Shown: positions 12,182 through 23,760 of the stretch, in pieces
Layout of the letters: each line of letters starts with the position of its first letter
Position numbering within the stretch: position 1 is the first letter of the stretch
Origin: Lumnitzera littorea
Taxonomy: Eukaryota; Streptophyta; Magnoliopsida; Myrtales; Combretaceae
Assembly: GCA_024138015.1 (NCBI GenBank)
Contig: JAMXBB010000003.1
Location: 15,998,174 to 16,062,173, forward strand
Direction of reading: 5' to 3'
DNA: 64,000 nucleotides
The notes under the pieces: generated by a model
Databases searched by the model: none
What the model saw: the letters and a program-made list of their open reading frames with translations, nothing else
What the model was told of the DNA's origin: nothing
Program-made: the position numbers and the translations under genes

Positions 12182-15100
12182 TCATCTTGGAAGTATTTGA
12201 CTCGTGTCCTCCTGGAAGCTTGATGGTGTTGAGGTCACAAGTGAATTTAGTATTTTCTTGCCTCTTTTAGCCTGAGAAGATGATGCCTCAAAGGAGCTTG
12301 CACCACCTAACTGTTCAGAAGTACGGCCCCGGTATATTCCAGGCTCTTTTAGTACCTTCTCATTAAGGTGAACCTTTTTAGACAGCATATCCACGACTTG
12401 CTTCATCGTAGGTCTTTGACTTGGAGATGCTTGGGTACAGAAAAGTGCGACTATAATAACACGCAACACCTCATCTTCTGGGTATTGATTTAATTCTGGA
12501 TCAACAATCTCCAGAAGTCTGCCTTCTTCTTTAAGTTTCCAGGCCTGCAAGATAGCAGCAAGAATTAGCCGAAAACAATAAATGCTACAATATCAACAAA
12601 AGAAATATCTCAAGGAACTAACCAGAACATCAAATGCTATGAGATCGACAAAAGAATCCCAAGGAATTCAATGTGCAGAAATACCCAAGGATCCTTTTCA
12701 AAGGAAAACTCAGATTTTCTGACAGTTGGAAGTAATTACAAAAGATCTTCAGAGCATAACTGATTTGGGAAGTGAGGAAGGTCAGTTGGTCCACAATCTA
12801 CTAGCATCCCCATAATAATCAAACTACAAACAAATCCATCCACATGATGGTTTAGGGAATACCGACCAAACCTAATATCTTCATGATTTTACTCCACATT
12901 ATCTCTCAGCATTATGTTGTGCCTGTGGTACGGCAAAGTGCACATGGAATAAGATCCATTGCGAGATACATTTAACAGAAAGCCTTCAGGCATGTTAATT
13001 TATTTTCCAGCACCAAATACATTTTATTATCAAGTAGTTCACTCCTATAGTTCCTTTGGCAAAGTTGTTCCACCTGACACAAAATGTCATTTTATGGAGA
13101 AATGGTATTGTAATTTCAATGTGGATACTTCAACAGGCCTAATGACAGGACTTCTAAGTGCTAGACTGCTCATTTCTTTCTCACTCATTTCTATTGTCAA
13201 CCTTAATTTTACGTTTCGAGTTCATTTTCCAAATATACAACCCTCCCTTGACCTTATTTATTTTTGAGTATCATCCAACCATTACAAAGCATGTAATTGG
13301 CTCCAAAAAGGGGCAGAGGCTGTTTAAATATGAGACTGGTCTACCTGCTATGGATATCCCTAAAAATAAATCTAGCATCAAGGACAGGATGGTAATTTGG
13401 AGTGGGAGGTCATATGAAATTAAACCCAGTGGATAAACTCTAAACCACAAAGCTGCCTTATTAAGAAGTTGTTTGACCTCCATGCCACTTTTAACTGAAC
13501 TTTCTCACACTCCAAAAGCAGCTATGGAAAGGAAAAGTGAGGAGAATCAAGGAAAGGCCAAGAAGGCAATTCTAAGAACTCATCGAGTGACAAGGAGGAA
13601 GCACAAGGAGCTATTAAGAGGAGCTTCAACCTTTCAATAGAGATTGGTGCCCAAGATTAGATCTTAATTGAAGTTTGAGGTATATATGTTCGAGCATTTG
13701 ATGTGAATAACAGCCCCAATGGTTCCCTCTTTCAGAATATGTACTAGATATATTGGTTGTTACAATACTATTATCCTTATAATTCATGGAAATGAATCTT
13801 TCACACGATGACCTAGGAGACGTGTGTTTATCTGCTGTTTCTTGGTTGAATTGCTTGATGTAATCCTAACCCAATGTAGGTTATGTGCCCATTAGATAGG
13901 TTTGAAGGGATGTCTGTAGCTTCATCTAGGGTGAGGTAGTTGTGAACTGAACAATAGTAGCCATTAGAGTACATCAAGAAGTCAGGAAGTAGTCAGGGTT
14001 AGGGGCTTCAATGTTGAGGCCCAATTAAGATACACAGGTTGCAAGATCGACTATCAATGGCCTTCATGGGTTTGGAACCTTTTGAGTGCCTGTCACTTGA
14101 GGCTGATCAGGTCGAGAAACTGAAATAGTCCAGCTATTTCATATTAAGTATAAATGACTCAGGATAACCTATTAAATGGAATTGATTGTAAATTTTTGCT
14201 TGTTATAGAAGTGGAATTTCACAAGCATGACATTTTCATAATGGATGCAATTAACATCCACTTTTAGGTTGGGTGCTTATTGGGCTTTGTACTTTAGTTC
14301 GTGTGATCTTAACAATCACAGGTGATAACTATTACCTTGGGAGTATAGACTTAATTATAGCTATGAGGCATGGGATTACTATCGTGCAGATTTTGAGTGA
14401 GCCATTAGTTAGGGACAAAGAAGGCATGCTATATTTGCCTAAAAAATATTTAGATGTTCCTATGGAGAAAGAGATGAACTCCTTTAACTGTGGACAACTT
14501 GATGATTCTAATGCATAGATTTTGCCCCGAGTTGGGTTTATGATGCAATAGAGTTGATCTGGTTATTCTTAATGCTTGCTTTTAGATGAACGCATGTGAT
14601 GGGATTGCTTTTATCTATGAGTGTATCTATGTCCAATTTTAAGTCAGAATGGTATGCAAGTGAGCCTTATATGATTTGGGGGGTGAGATGCCACATCATA
14701 AAGGTTTTCGGGGTATAAGAGGATATTGGACCTCTCGAGGATGCAGCATACACACCATGTAAGGTGATGTAGGATTTCATTGAAGAAACACTGGTTGCAT
14801 TTACCTCACTATCTAAAACAAGGCATGAATTCAAAGGTTATCCAGTGGGCATACAATAGAGGCGTAATTAGGACTACACTCCAATCATAGTGTTCATTTG
14901 ACAACAGAAGGGGTAATGTTGGAATAGAAGCAAAATATTCATTATAACCCTTTCCATGCATGCAAAACCCTAGAAACTTCTATCTTTTTCTTCAACCTCC
15001 ATCACCATCATTGAACCTCACTATAGGAGCAACTAGACCCAAGCAAACCACCACCATCAAACTTTGTCGATGCGAGCAGACTCAATTACTGAATATGGTG

Positions 15101-18100
15101 GTTGGTTCACTTGTGATGGGTACATCTATGGTTTGCTAGAGTGGTGGTGGATCTATTGGGTAGTGTATTATGTGAGAAGGATGGGAAGGGGAATGCACCA
15201 TGGATAAGAATAACCACCATGTAATGGCTCTTCAAGTCGGTAAATAAATTCCTATCCCATGCTTAAATAATTAAAATTTCCCTTGGAGTAGCTCTTTTGC
15301 GTCTAAAATACAAGTGAACACAGTAATAGCTAGTCCACAAGGAACGTAGGGGAATGAAAAAGCGATTCTAATTGAATATGACATAGGGTTAATGCACGAT
15401 TCCTCAAGTAAATGGGAGAGGAAAAAAAGGACAATAAGGTGCATACCCATTCAAGCAAAATCATCAGCTCCGCTCCAAATGCAGCCTTACTGCTACTACT
15501 CCCACTAACTATTTCCAGCAAAAGCACCCCGAAACTGTATACATCAGCCTTCCTTGTTAGCTGTCCAAAGAGGGCATATTCAGGTGCTAGATATCCTCTG
15601 TAGAACACCACACACGTGAAACAATTGGAACATTAGGATAAGATATGAATGCAATAAAGAGAAACCTCAGATTTCACTATCACACATAAACTACAAGATT
15701 CCAATTGCTACAATTCACATGGCCTACATGTAACACACATTATAAAAAGTACAAAGTTGGGACTAAACTTAAAGCAAAAAATAAAGGGAAGGTTTTAGTT
15801 GTCCCTGAAGGTCGAATGCTGGAATAACAGTAGAAGTTATAGCCAATTCTTGGTCCATCTAATTTTTCTTTTTAACTAATAACAGCAACTTTGATCAGTA
15901 ATCACTTGCTTTCAAGGTGCATTACAATTTACAAACAACTTTCAACATTAAAGATATTAACACCATCCTAAATCCATAATAGTAAAAAGAAGAGAGAGAG
16001 AAACATAAAGTCATGCATTAATTACGGAAATTCGACAAACTGACCAATAAAGCAACATCAAGCAGTTATTCTTCAGAGCAAGTGCAAGCACATTCACCTA
16101 AAGTGGTTGTCTATGAACATATGTTCTCAGAAGATTATCATAAAATTCATTCATACTATAACAGATCTCAGCTAGCAAATTTTCACGTGAAAGGGTCACT
16201 ACCCACACTACCCAAAATGAGGATATACATCAGATATAAAATTCGATGAGCACTACCCCCTTTTGTTGATGTAGGATAAATTGGATCATGGCTTTCCTAT
16301 GGATTAGTGCCCCACTCCTGATTTGGAAGACAGCATGGCATGGATTTCCAATACTAGCAAACCTTAAAGAGGCTTTTAGAGCACTACCCCCTTCTAGTCG
16401 CCCAGTCCCCCAGTCCCCCAGTCCAAGCTTATTTGGCATAAGAATTATATTCCTCATCATGCTTACAGCCCTTGGAAGATATTACACAACGTACAAGCTA
16501 GTGAAATGAAATGTCATTTCCAACAATATTTTCTATTTGTGTAAGAATAAGAAAGAAAAAAATCACCTTCTTTTCGGATGCATGCTTGCAAGAGAGCTAT
16601 CAACCTTGGTCTAAAGCTTGAGTAAACATAAAAAGTTTTCAGATAACATCTTGGTAAATTCTTTCGATGGAGCCTTCACCCAACTTGAGTCAAACTGGCT
16701 TCTAACCCTATCAGCAGCGACATACTTCATATGGAAGGAAAGAAATGAAAGAAGACCAAGGAAACAATACCAAAGTGCAAGCTATATTCTTAGGATAATG
16801 TCAACTTCCATCTTTGTAGATGCAAAATCTTGTTTCAGTGCTTGTATTTAGTTTGTAGAGCGTACATATCCATCCATTATTTTTGTTTCTTTGTAGTGCA
16901 TCTACAAACTCTCTTTGTTTAGGCTTTCTTTTTTAGTCTATTCTTCATTGCAGTAGACTTGTTTTTGTAGTCTCTCCTTTTATTTGATGGAATTCTGAAC
17001 TTATCCCAGTTAAAAACAAGAAACAACAGCATCCATTTGTTTAGCTGGTATAATCTTTTGGCAATTAGCTCATCCAGACATGCTTTTTCCAGTCTAGCCG
17101 ACTATCTTCCCTTTCCAATATGCTACACAGACTTGTCATTTCTGCTTGCCATATGGACATCAATGTGCTATGACATGGGTATGGGTATAGGATTCAATCA
17201 TTCAAAGCCTAATGCCAACACAGAAACTTCATTAGACAATGGAAAATCTTGTTTGCTTGGTTATGGAGACAGCCAAGGTTTTCTTTAGGTTGTTGAAGTT
17301 TATACTATAGGTGCCAGGACTTCATGGATGGTCATAAAATCAGTAGGAATTTTGCTAGCTATGATCATGGAAGCAAAGACAGCTAGTGTATTGGGGAGGG
17401 TGAAAGGGTATAAGGTAAATTATGGATTTCTAATAATGTTTGGATTTTCAACTTTATGCATGGTCTTTAGTTTTGTGCTAATATAGGTTACTAAGGAACA
17501 GATTAGAAGAATGACTAAAGTTTTTTACATTTGAAATCATTATGTAATCTTGCCTCACCAGGATACCCAATAACCGTGTCTCATTTGCTGGTCCTTTTCA
17601 GTCGAGTCCCTATATCCTTAATTAACAATGTGAAGTGTCCAACTGCACCAGATCCACATGCCTAGGTCCAGGTAATGAAGCTTTTCCAACCACATGTTTC
17701 TTCATCTTTATCATGAAAAAGTCCCATATCTTTATCACAAGAAAGAGTAAGAGAACATGGTTTTTGACATATTGTAAAGTCAAGCTCAAACCCAGTAGTT
17801 GGTTTTTGGATTCCCAAATTTAATCGAGTCCAAGATCAAACTTATCTTCAGGTCAAGCTTAATCAATTCAAGTATGACTCAAACTTCAATTTAAACTTGC
17901 TTGATCCAACCTAACTTTTAGGGGAAAAACAAGCATAACAATTAAAACTCCAGCTCATAAGTTCAGGCATCAAGTTTCTCAACTGATTTCAAGCTCATGC
18001 AAAATGTCTCAACATAATAACAACCCCATTCAGAATGCACCTTTCTATCCCATATTGGCAAACTATGTCCTAGATGTTCCAACAAAATCAAGACTCTGCT

Positions 18101-21100
18101 TATTTTTTCCATTTCTCTTTCCAGATGAGTCGTTTTCATACAGTACCTCTATCTGTTGGATTAGTTTCAAAATGAAATCAGAATCGAGAAGTTTCCTTTT
18201 CCAATATCCTTTAGATAGCTAGAGATGACAAATTCCAATGTCTCGACTAACAACTTCGGAAACTCAATGACTTGATATCTTCTGAAGAAGCAACAAGCAC
18301 ACCAGCCATCAAGTTACAAACATATCTAATATATGCTAGTAACATCAATTAGTTGTCTAAATTAATGACGGAATTATAGCTTGAGGAATATTAGAAACAA
18401 CACAGAGCTATACTTACATCGTTCCTGCCACTCGAGTACTAAGATGGGTAACATTGTCTGGAAATAGCTTTGCAAGGCCAAAATCCCCAATTTTAGGATT
18501 GAGGTTTCGATCAAGAAGGATGTTACTGGCTTTAATATCCCTGTGGACAATATGTGGTTTGGCTTCCTCATGAAGGAATGCCAGGCCAGATGCTGTACCC
18601 AAACAAATAGCAGCTCTCTGGGGCCAGTCTAGAAAAACTCGTTTGCTTTTTGAACCTGTAAAAGAGAAAAAGGACATGAAATTTGCTAAGACAAGCCAAA
18701 ACTTCTAAGACTTGCAAGGTTAATCTCCAAGTTCCTGAGAGTCCAAAACCACGAAAAAAATTGCAACATTACGACATACCAAGTAAAATTCTTGCAAGGC
18801 TGTTATTCTCAAGGTACTCATAAACCAATATCCGGTGACCTCCCTCCACACAACAACCAAGGAATTCAACAAGGTTAGGGTGACAAATATTTGATATCAT
18901 ATTGATTTCTGCTAAGAACTCATTTGTAACTTGCTTAGATTCAGCTGACAGTAACTTGATAGCAACTTCAGTACCATCCCTCAAAACTCCCTGCAATCCT
19001 CACAGAAGAGAAAGATACTTAACTGCCAGAAAATATATTTTAAGTACAGAAATCAGTGAAACAACTAGTTAATTTTCTTACCTTGTAAACAACACCAAAA
19101 CCACCCCCACCAATTTTGTTTGATGGATGGAAGTTTCCTGTTGCTGATCGTAGTGAATTATAGGTAAAGAGTCTCACATTTTCTACAGCAATATCTGAAA
19201 TAATAATTAAAAAAAGAGGAAAAATTAGACAGTAAATATGGTAAGGATTGGAGAAGCCATTTAGTCAGATTCTGAGTATGTACCAATAAAGAAAAGAATG
19301 TCATCTTTACTTCCAAATACTTCATTTTTTTAATCAGTAACTCCAAAAACTTCGTTGATTTACATGTTTCATAGATACCAAATATTTAACCATCTATTGA
19401 GAAATTCCTAATGATTTAATATTAAACTGCTTAGACAAGCAGTGATACCAGCTGAAAATCCAACAGTAACTATTAAGCAAACTGTGTGTATTTTGATAGA
19501 TTATCCATCTTATCTGTAACCATAAGCTTTTTATTGGTATTTACTCATGATTTCACGTCCATCAAAAAATTGAGGAGAGATAATGCTAAATGAGGATATA
19601 ACTCTCATTAACAGTGTGCCAAATTTCCAATCATAAAAACTGCTTCTCTACATGTATCCAATCTGGAATTCCACTGAAAAGCTGAAATAGTTTGTCAGCC
19701 CTTTTTTCCACATAGATAGACGGATAGGTAAAGGTGAGTCCTTAAATATTCATAATAAGATCATGCTGATACATCTGATACCCATGAAGGGACATAAACT
19801 CTGATGCCAAAGCCTATATATGCATGTTTGACAAACATAATTTCCCACAGGCTAATAGTAACCAGAGTGGAAATCAATAAATATCCACCCTGTTAGACAA
19901 TTTATCCAAGGGTGGTAGAGCTAACAATCTATTATTGGGCAGGAGAACCTAAAAGAAGGCTCACACGTCTGTAAGAACAAGAAAAGGATAATGTCAAATT
20001 TACTTCTTAAATTTTATGCATTGTCATAATTTAGCACTTGGAATTTCCAGTTGCTAAATATTATACCTAACTGAACTCTCAATTGCCGCCATGCCATTAT
20101 TTCCTCTCTTAGTCCTATTAACATCTGTTATCCTAGCTAGAATTTATTTACCGATACGCTTATGACAAATCACTAATTCTTTAGGGAAGAAAACAATGTC
20201 CACTAAAAAGTCAAAACTCTAACTAAACTTCTAGACTGTGTGCCATGCAGTAAAATTAGAAAATCCCCTAAGAACTCACAGTCACAACCATTATCAACTG
20301 CCCTTAAGTGTCCACCACCACCCAAAACCACAGCCCAAGCCAATCACCATCACCACAACCCACAATCACAACCCCTGCACCATCTCAATCACCACACTGC
20401 CATCATAAACAAAAACCGAGAACATTCCCAAATCACAACACCATTTTCTCAAGCATCAAATAATACCCTTGCACATTTCCAAATCACACACAACCACATT
20501 TTTATATTACAAATAATAGAACACCACACAAATGAAAGCTTAACAAGGAAAGCTTTCTCTTTATAATATTTGAATATTTATTATTAGGTTTGCACTACAC
20601 GTTCTAAAATTTCAAAAATAAACACTACTACCCATCAATTCTAGCAAGCAAATACCCAAATTCTTTAGCAATAAAAAATACATAGAAAACCCATCCTTCA
20701 CGTGTTTGTTCTTTTTTTTTTGGTGGTGTAAAGGTTTGATTTTTAGTTGTAATGGTTTTGGTTTTTAAAGGACAGTCGTGGAGGTGATGGAGGGGTGAGG
20801 TTGGAGGTGGGATTTTGATTGTGTTATTGTGGGGATGGTTGGTTGTTATAGCTGGTGGTTGGTTTGTAATCATGGGAGCTGTGATGGTACCAGAAATAGG
20901 TATTTTGGGAGGCGGATGGTGGTAGCATTGAGGGTCGTTGTAGGCAGCATCTTTGGTTAATTTTTCTTTTACATATATTTGGAGGGTTGTTAATTGTACA
21001 TTAGATAGATGCTGTGGCCCCAAACACTAAAAAGATGCATGTCTAAAGCTCTTTCATGGAGCAGTCAAGAGTTCAATACAGTTTTAGATTTGACAATCAA

Positions 21101-21607
21101 AAAGTTTTACTAATATGATTGCAAAATACCTAAAGTTGATGCAATAAATTCAAAATTGTCCTGAAACCAAAATTGAAATTCCAATTCATCGGCTCAGAAT
21201 TTACAACTTCAGTGTGGTTTCAATTAGTTACAGCAAATGTAATAGGAACATTCTGCTGCTTTTGTCTTGATATAATGGTTTAAGCAAGCTGGCTATAACA
21301 AGCATAAAACCATATGAATTTCACAAAACTGAGAAGGAAAATATCTTACAAATCAAGCACTCAACAAATGCAAATCTGTCTTTTTGTCTTTGAATTGATA
21401 AAGCTTCTGCAAGATAATAGGAACTGATTTCACTTTTGCAAAAAAAAAAGATATTTATTCTTTAAGCTTTTCAACTACTGAAATAGACATATAGTAAAAG
21501 CTAAGCTTAAAATGAATAAAAGTCGAGAATTTACCATTTCCATATGCTTGACTCCCGCTACTCTTCCCTTTACACCATCGAAATCCTCCAAAGCAGCCCA
21601 GAGTCAT
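12182..21607 (-). CDS. Receptor-like cytoplasmic Ser/Thr kinase, At1g16670/CRPK1 type (six exons, 382 aa)
   Basis: Exons on the minus strand are 21607-21535, 19194-19082, 18990-18780, 18655-18418, 15597-15447 and 12544-12182; all junctions are GT-AG and in frame (1149 nt with stop). It is a cytoplasmic RD kinase with no transmembrane segment or ectodomain. Visible elements are the Gly loop IGGGGFGVVYK (52-62), VAIK with Lys74, a helix-C Glu near 90, HRD 170-172, Asn177, DFG 190-192 and APE 216-218, so it should be active. The N-terminus MTLGCFGGFRWCKGK has Cys and Lys that could serve palmitoylation, but no Gly2 for myristoylation. The ~80-residue tail is Ser-rich. In Arabidopsis CRPK1 phosphorylates 14-3-3 proteins in cold signalling; orthology here is inferred from exon plan and size (about 390 aa). 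Introns 4 and 5 are nearly 3 kb and hold repeats. An alternative first exon lies at 23414-23495. Confidence 0.9.
12545..15446 (-). other. Intron 5 of the kinase gene
   Basis: It is bounded by TGG|GTATGC and TTGCAG|GCC. Scattered open frames of up to about 100 codons occur on both strands, for example near 12959-13436 and 14273-14518. None has a recognisable domain, codon pattern or splice context. The stretch 13500-15240 reads like old repeat sequence, but I cannot name it. Confidence 0.6.
15598..18417 (-). other. Intron 4 of the kinase gene
   Basis: It is bounded by ACGAT|GTAAGT and CTACAG|A. It contains a LINE-like 3' fragment at about 16560-17010, and at 17770-17960 a stretch rich in 'tcaagctcaaac/tcgagtc' words. 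The second half of 38030-38420 has the same style. No other coding sequence was recognised. Confidence 0.6.
16560..17010 (+). mobile_element. LINE (L1-type) 3' fragment in kinase intron 4
   Basis: The plus strand encodes 'WLLTLSAATYFIWKERNERR', which resembles the C-terminal zinc-finger/RVT tail of plant L1 polyproteins (usual pattern: LAATVYxIWxERNxR). It is followed by a T-rich stretch like a LINE 3' end. Only the last ~100 codons remain and there is no RT core. It lies antisense to the kinase gene. Confidence 0.55.
19195..21534 (-). other. Intron 1 of the kinase gene, with a CA-rich segment
   Basis: It runs from AATG|GTAAAT to TTTCAG|AT. Within it, 20270-20560 is CA-rich on the plus strand and 20710-20960 is CA-rich on the minus strand. 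Each gives an open frame rich in His, Pro and Thr (20240-20566 +, 20628-21023 -), which I take as composition and not as genes. No other feature was recognised. Confidence 0.6.
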
Positions 21608-21900
21608 CGCTTTACTGTTCCCCCTCTAACTTTCAAACTTTCTCTTAGCATCCACTTTTAACCCAGCCCAGTCTGCATCCTAAATGCATCCAACAGTCAC
21701 CGACTCAAACCATTAATTACAATACTAGAGGTAACCTCAGTTTGGTTTTGGTTGAATGAAGCCAAAAGGACATCATTAACTGGCAAAAAGAGACTCAAGG
21801 CAATAGAATGAAAAGGTGAATCTTAGAGAGAAGACATGAACAAGAGAGAAAAAGCAAATATGAAAGGGACAAGCAAGACTCAATATGCCAAAGCAATCAT
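21200..21900 (-). repeat. Tandem duplication, proximal copy (kinase exon 1 and flanks)
   Basis: It matches 22690-23760 with the order of landmarks kept. 'Ttaagcaagctggctataacaagca' (21281) matches 'ttaaacaagttggctataacaagca' (22737). Then comes exon 1, then 'gtttggttttggttgaatgaagcc' (21739) against 'gtttggttttggttaattgaagcc' (23609), then 'gagaaaaagcaaatatgaaa'. Many substitutions and indels show the copies are old. The duplicated unit covers the kinase first exon, its donor site and upstream leader. Confidence 0.75.
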
Positions 21901-22689
21901 TCTTTTTCTTCATTGTGCAGAAAGAAATTCAAAAAGCTATGACGAGAAAATAAATGGGGGTGTCTCCAACTATTTTCAGGGAAGAATAGAAGTTCGAAGC
22001 AAAGAAAAAAAAGAAAAGAAAATAAGCAAATAAGAGAAGCAGGCTACAGGTCCTTGTAATTTTTATTAATAAAATTTCGGGCTGACATCCCCTGCGTACA
22101 GGGTTTGCCACTAAAAACAGGGAATAAAAAGGGGAGTGATCATCATCTTCAATCTGCATAATCTCTGTTTTGCTGTGGTTATGTGGTGTCGAGCATATTC
22201 TTCAATGGTAATTCAGGAACAGTATGGAAGAAAATTGAATGGACATATGAATTCTACATTGATGCTGAAGCTTATGCTGTGATGGCTATGTCAGACTAGA
22301 AGAAATGAGATAGGGAGTTGGTTCTTATTGCAGCAAAAGTGGTCATCTTAAAGAGAACATTCAATCTTATCATTGGCCTGCAGTGAATGGAAATGTTACT
22401 GTTAGGGAAGTGCCAAAATTTCTCGTGCTCATGCAGTGTCTGATGAATTTCCCGAACCAAAGTCGAAGGAGTCTGTAGTGGATCACATACGTATAAGTCA
22501 ATTAATATGTCTAAGGATCAAGTGCATATTTCTCTTTGGATTACTCAATGCCTTCAATGCCGCTACTTCTTCTGAAGGTGCAGAATCTAGTTAGTTTACT
22601 CTTTGTTGCAATGGGAGGTAATGTAAATCAAAGTTCCTATGTAATGCGTGACAATTCATGTCCTGAGTGGGATATAGGAAGTTACAGCC
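21901..22689. other. Spacer between the two duplicated copies
   Basis: No gene was recognised. On the plus strand near 22320-22350 a short 'SYCSKSGHLK' reading looks vaguely like a zinc knuckle, but it is out of any longer frame. If transcription starts at the distal exon, this stretch is intronic. Confidence 0.4.
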
Positions 22690-22798
22690 ACTGTAATTGG
22701 CACATTCTGTTACTTCTGTCTCAACGCTATGATGATTTAAACAAGTTGGCTATAACAAGCAATCAAAAAAAGAGTCTTTCACAAAATTAAAAAAAAAA

Positions 22799-23172
22799 GA
22801 TAATATCATGGTTTACACTTTAATTTTGCTAATTTTTAATTCTATACTTTAAGTTTCAACTTTTATAATTATATACCCAATTGAAGCGTTAATTACTTAA
22901 TTATCACCGTCTATATCTCAATTAACTCTAATCACACCATTAATCCTATAAGCCTAATCACCCAATGGGCTGGCCGCCCACAGCCTTAGGGGATTGCACG
23001 ACACCCCTCACATACCACATTTCTAAGGTGAGTCACAGCCCACTATTCTACACAGAGCTGCAGGGGTCACGTGATATCGTAGGCAGCCACCACATTAACT
23101 AATTATACTAACTAAATTAGCTTTGTGAATGAGAGTGGATAATAAAATTTAGGTATAAATTGTGATACTGTC
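22799..23172. mobile_element. MITE-like element with terminal inverted repeats
   Basis: The left end GATAATATCATGGTTTA and the reverse complement of the right end GACAGTATCACAATTTA match along roughly 30 bases with mismatches. It has no coding capacity and a more GC-rich centre. The flanks are A-rich, so a target duplication cannot be defined. It is absent from the proximal copy of the duplication, so it inserted after the duplication, or was lost from the other copy. Confidence 0.55.
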
Positions 23173-23413
23173 TGTAAAAAAAATTAAAAAAATAAAAAGA
23201 GACAGAGAGAACCAACAGCAATAATCACGAAGAAGCTATTTTTGCCTTCCGATGTAGAACTCTTCTATCGCATATGTTTGTCAGCTACTGAACAACATTA
23301 TAATAAAAGGAACATATTAAGGGGGGGGGTGATCCATAATGGGACCATTTAGTGTAAAGATAATCACAGCTTCCTTGACTGAATAGAATAGAGAAAGTTA
23401 AAAAAAGTTTTAC

Positions 23414-23495
23414 CATTCCCATGAGGCTGACTCTGACTACTCTTGCATTTACACCACCACAAAAATCCCGCAAAGCTGCCTGGACCTGGAGTCAT
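23414..23495 (-). CDS. Alternative (duplicated) first exon of the kinase gene
   Basis: On the minus strand the ATG at 23495-23493 opens 27 codons beginning MTPGPGSFAGF and containing WWCKCKSS, and ends GGGAATG|GTAAAA. The phase is 1, the same as the proximal first exon, so splicing to exon 2 (19194) gives a 385-aa kinase with a different N-terminus. The frame, the Cys/Lys-rich character and the donor are preserved despite divergence, which suggests selection. It could be the main first exon, an alternative one driven by its own promoter, or a relic. The sequence alone does not decide. Confidence 0.55.
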
Positions 23496-23760
23496 CGCTT
23501 CTCTCTTCATCTTTAACATCCACCTTCAACCAAACCGAGTTTTCATCCTAAAACTTAACTTAACAGCCCACAAAACCAAAACATCAGTTGAAATACTGAA
23601 CTTAACTGTGTTTGGTTTTGGTTAATTGAAGCCAGAAGAACGTGGACCAATAAGAGGCGCGTGGCAAAAGTATGAACAGCTGGATCGTAGAGAGAAGATG
23701 AAAAGAATTGCAAGAAAAAGCAAATACGAAAAAACGGACAAGCAAGATCCATATGACAGA

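Larger units (their letters stand above)
22690..23760 (-). repeat. Tandem duplication, distal copy (second kinase first exon)
   Basis: It is homologous to 21200-21900 in the same orientation and is lengthened by a 374-bp inverted-repeat element at 22799-23172. The exon copy at 23414-23495 keeps its ATG, open frame and GT donor, while surrounding sequence has diverged strongly. Confidence 0.75.

Noticed and set aside
14273..14518. 81-codon frame in kinase intron 5
   Set aside because: It has reasonable composition, but no recognised domain and no splice context. It was left as an unassigned intron open frame.
20240..20566. His/Pro-rich 108-codon frame
   Set aside because: It is low-complexity CA-rich DNA inside a kinase intron and looks like composition, not a protein.
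22319..22350. Possible zinc-knuckle reading 'SYCSKSGHLK'
   Set aside because: It is an isolated short match without the third Cys and without a surrounding frame.
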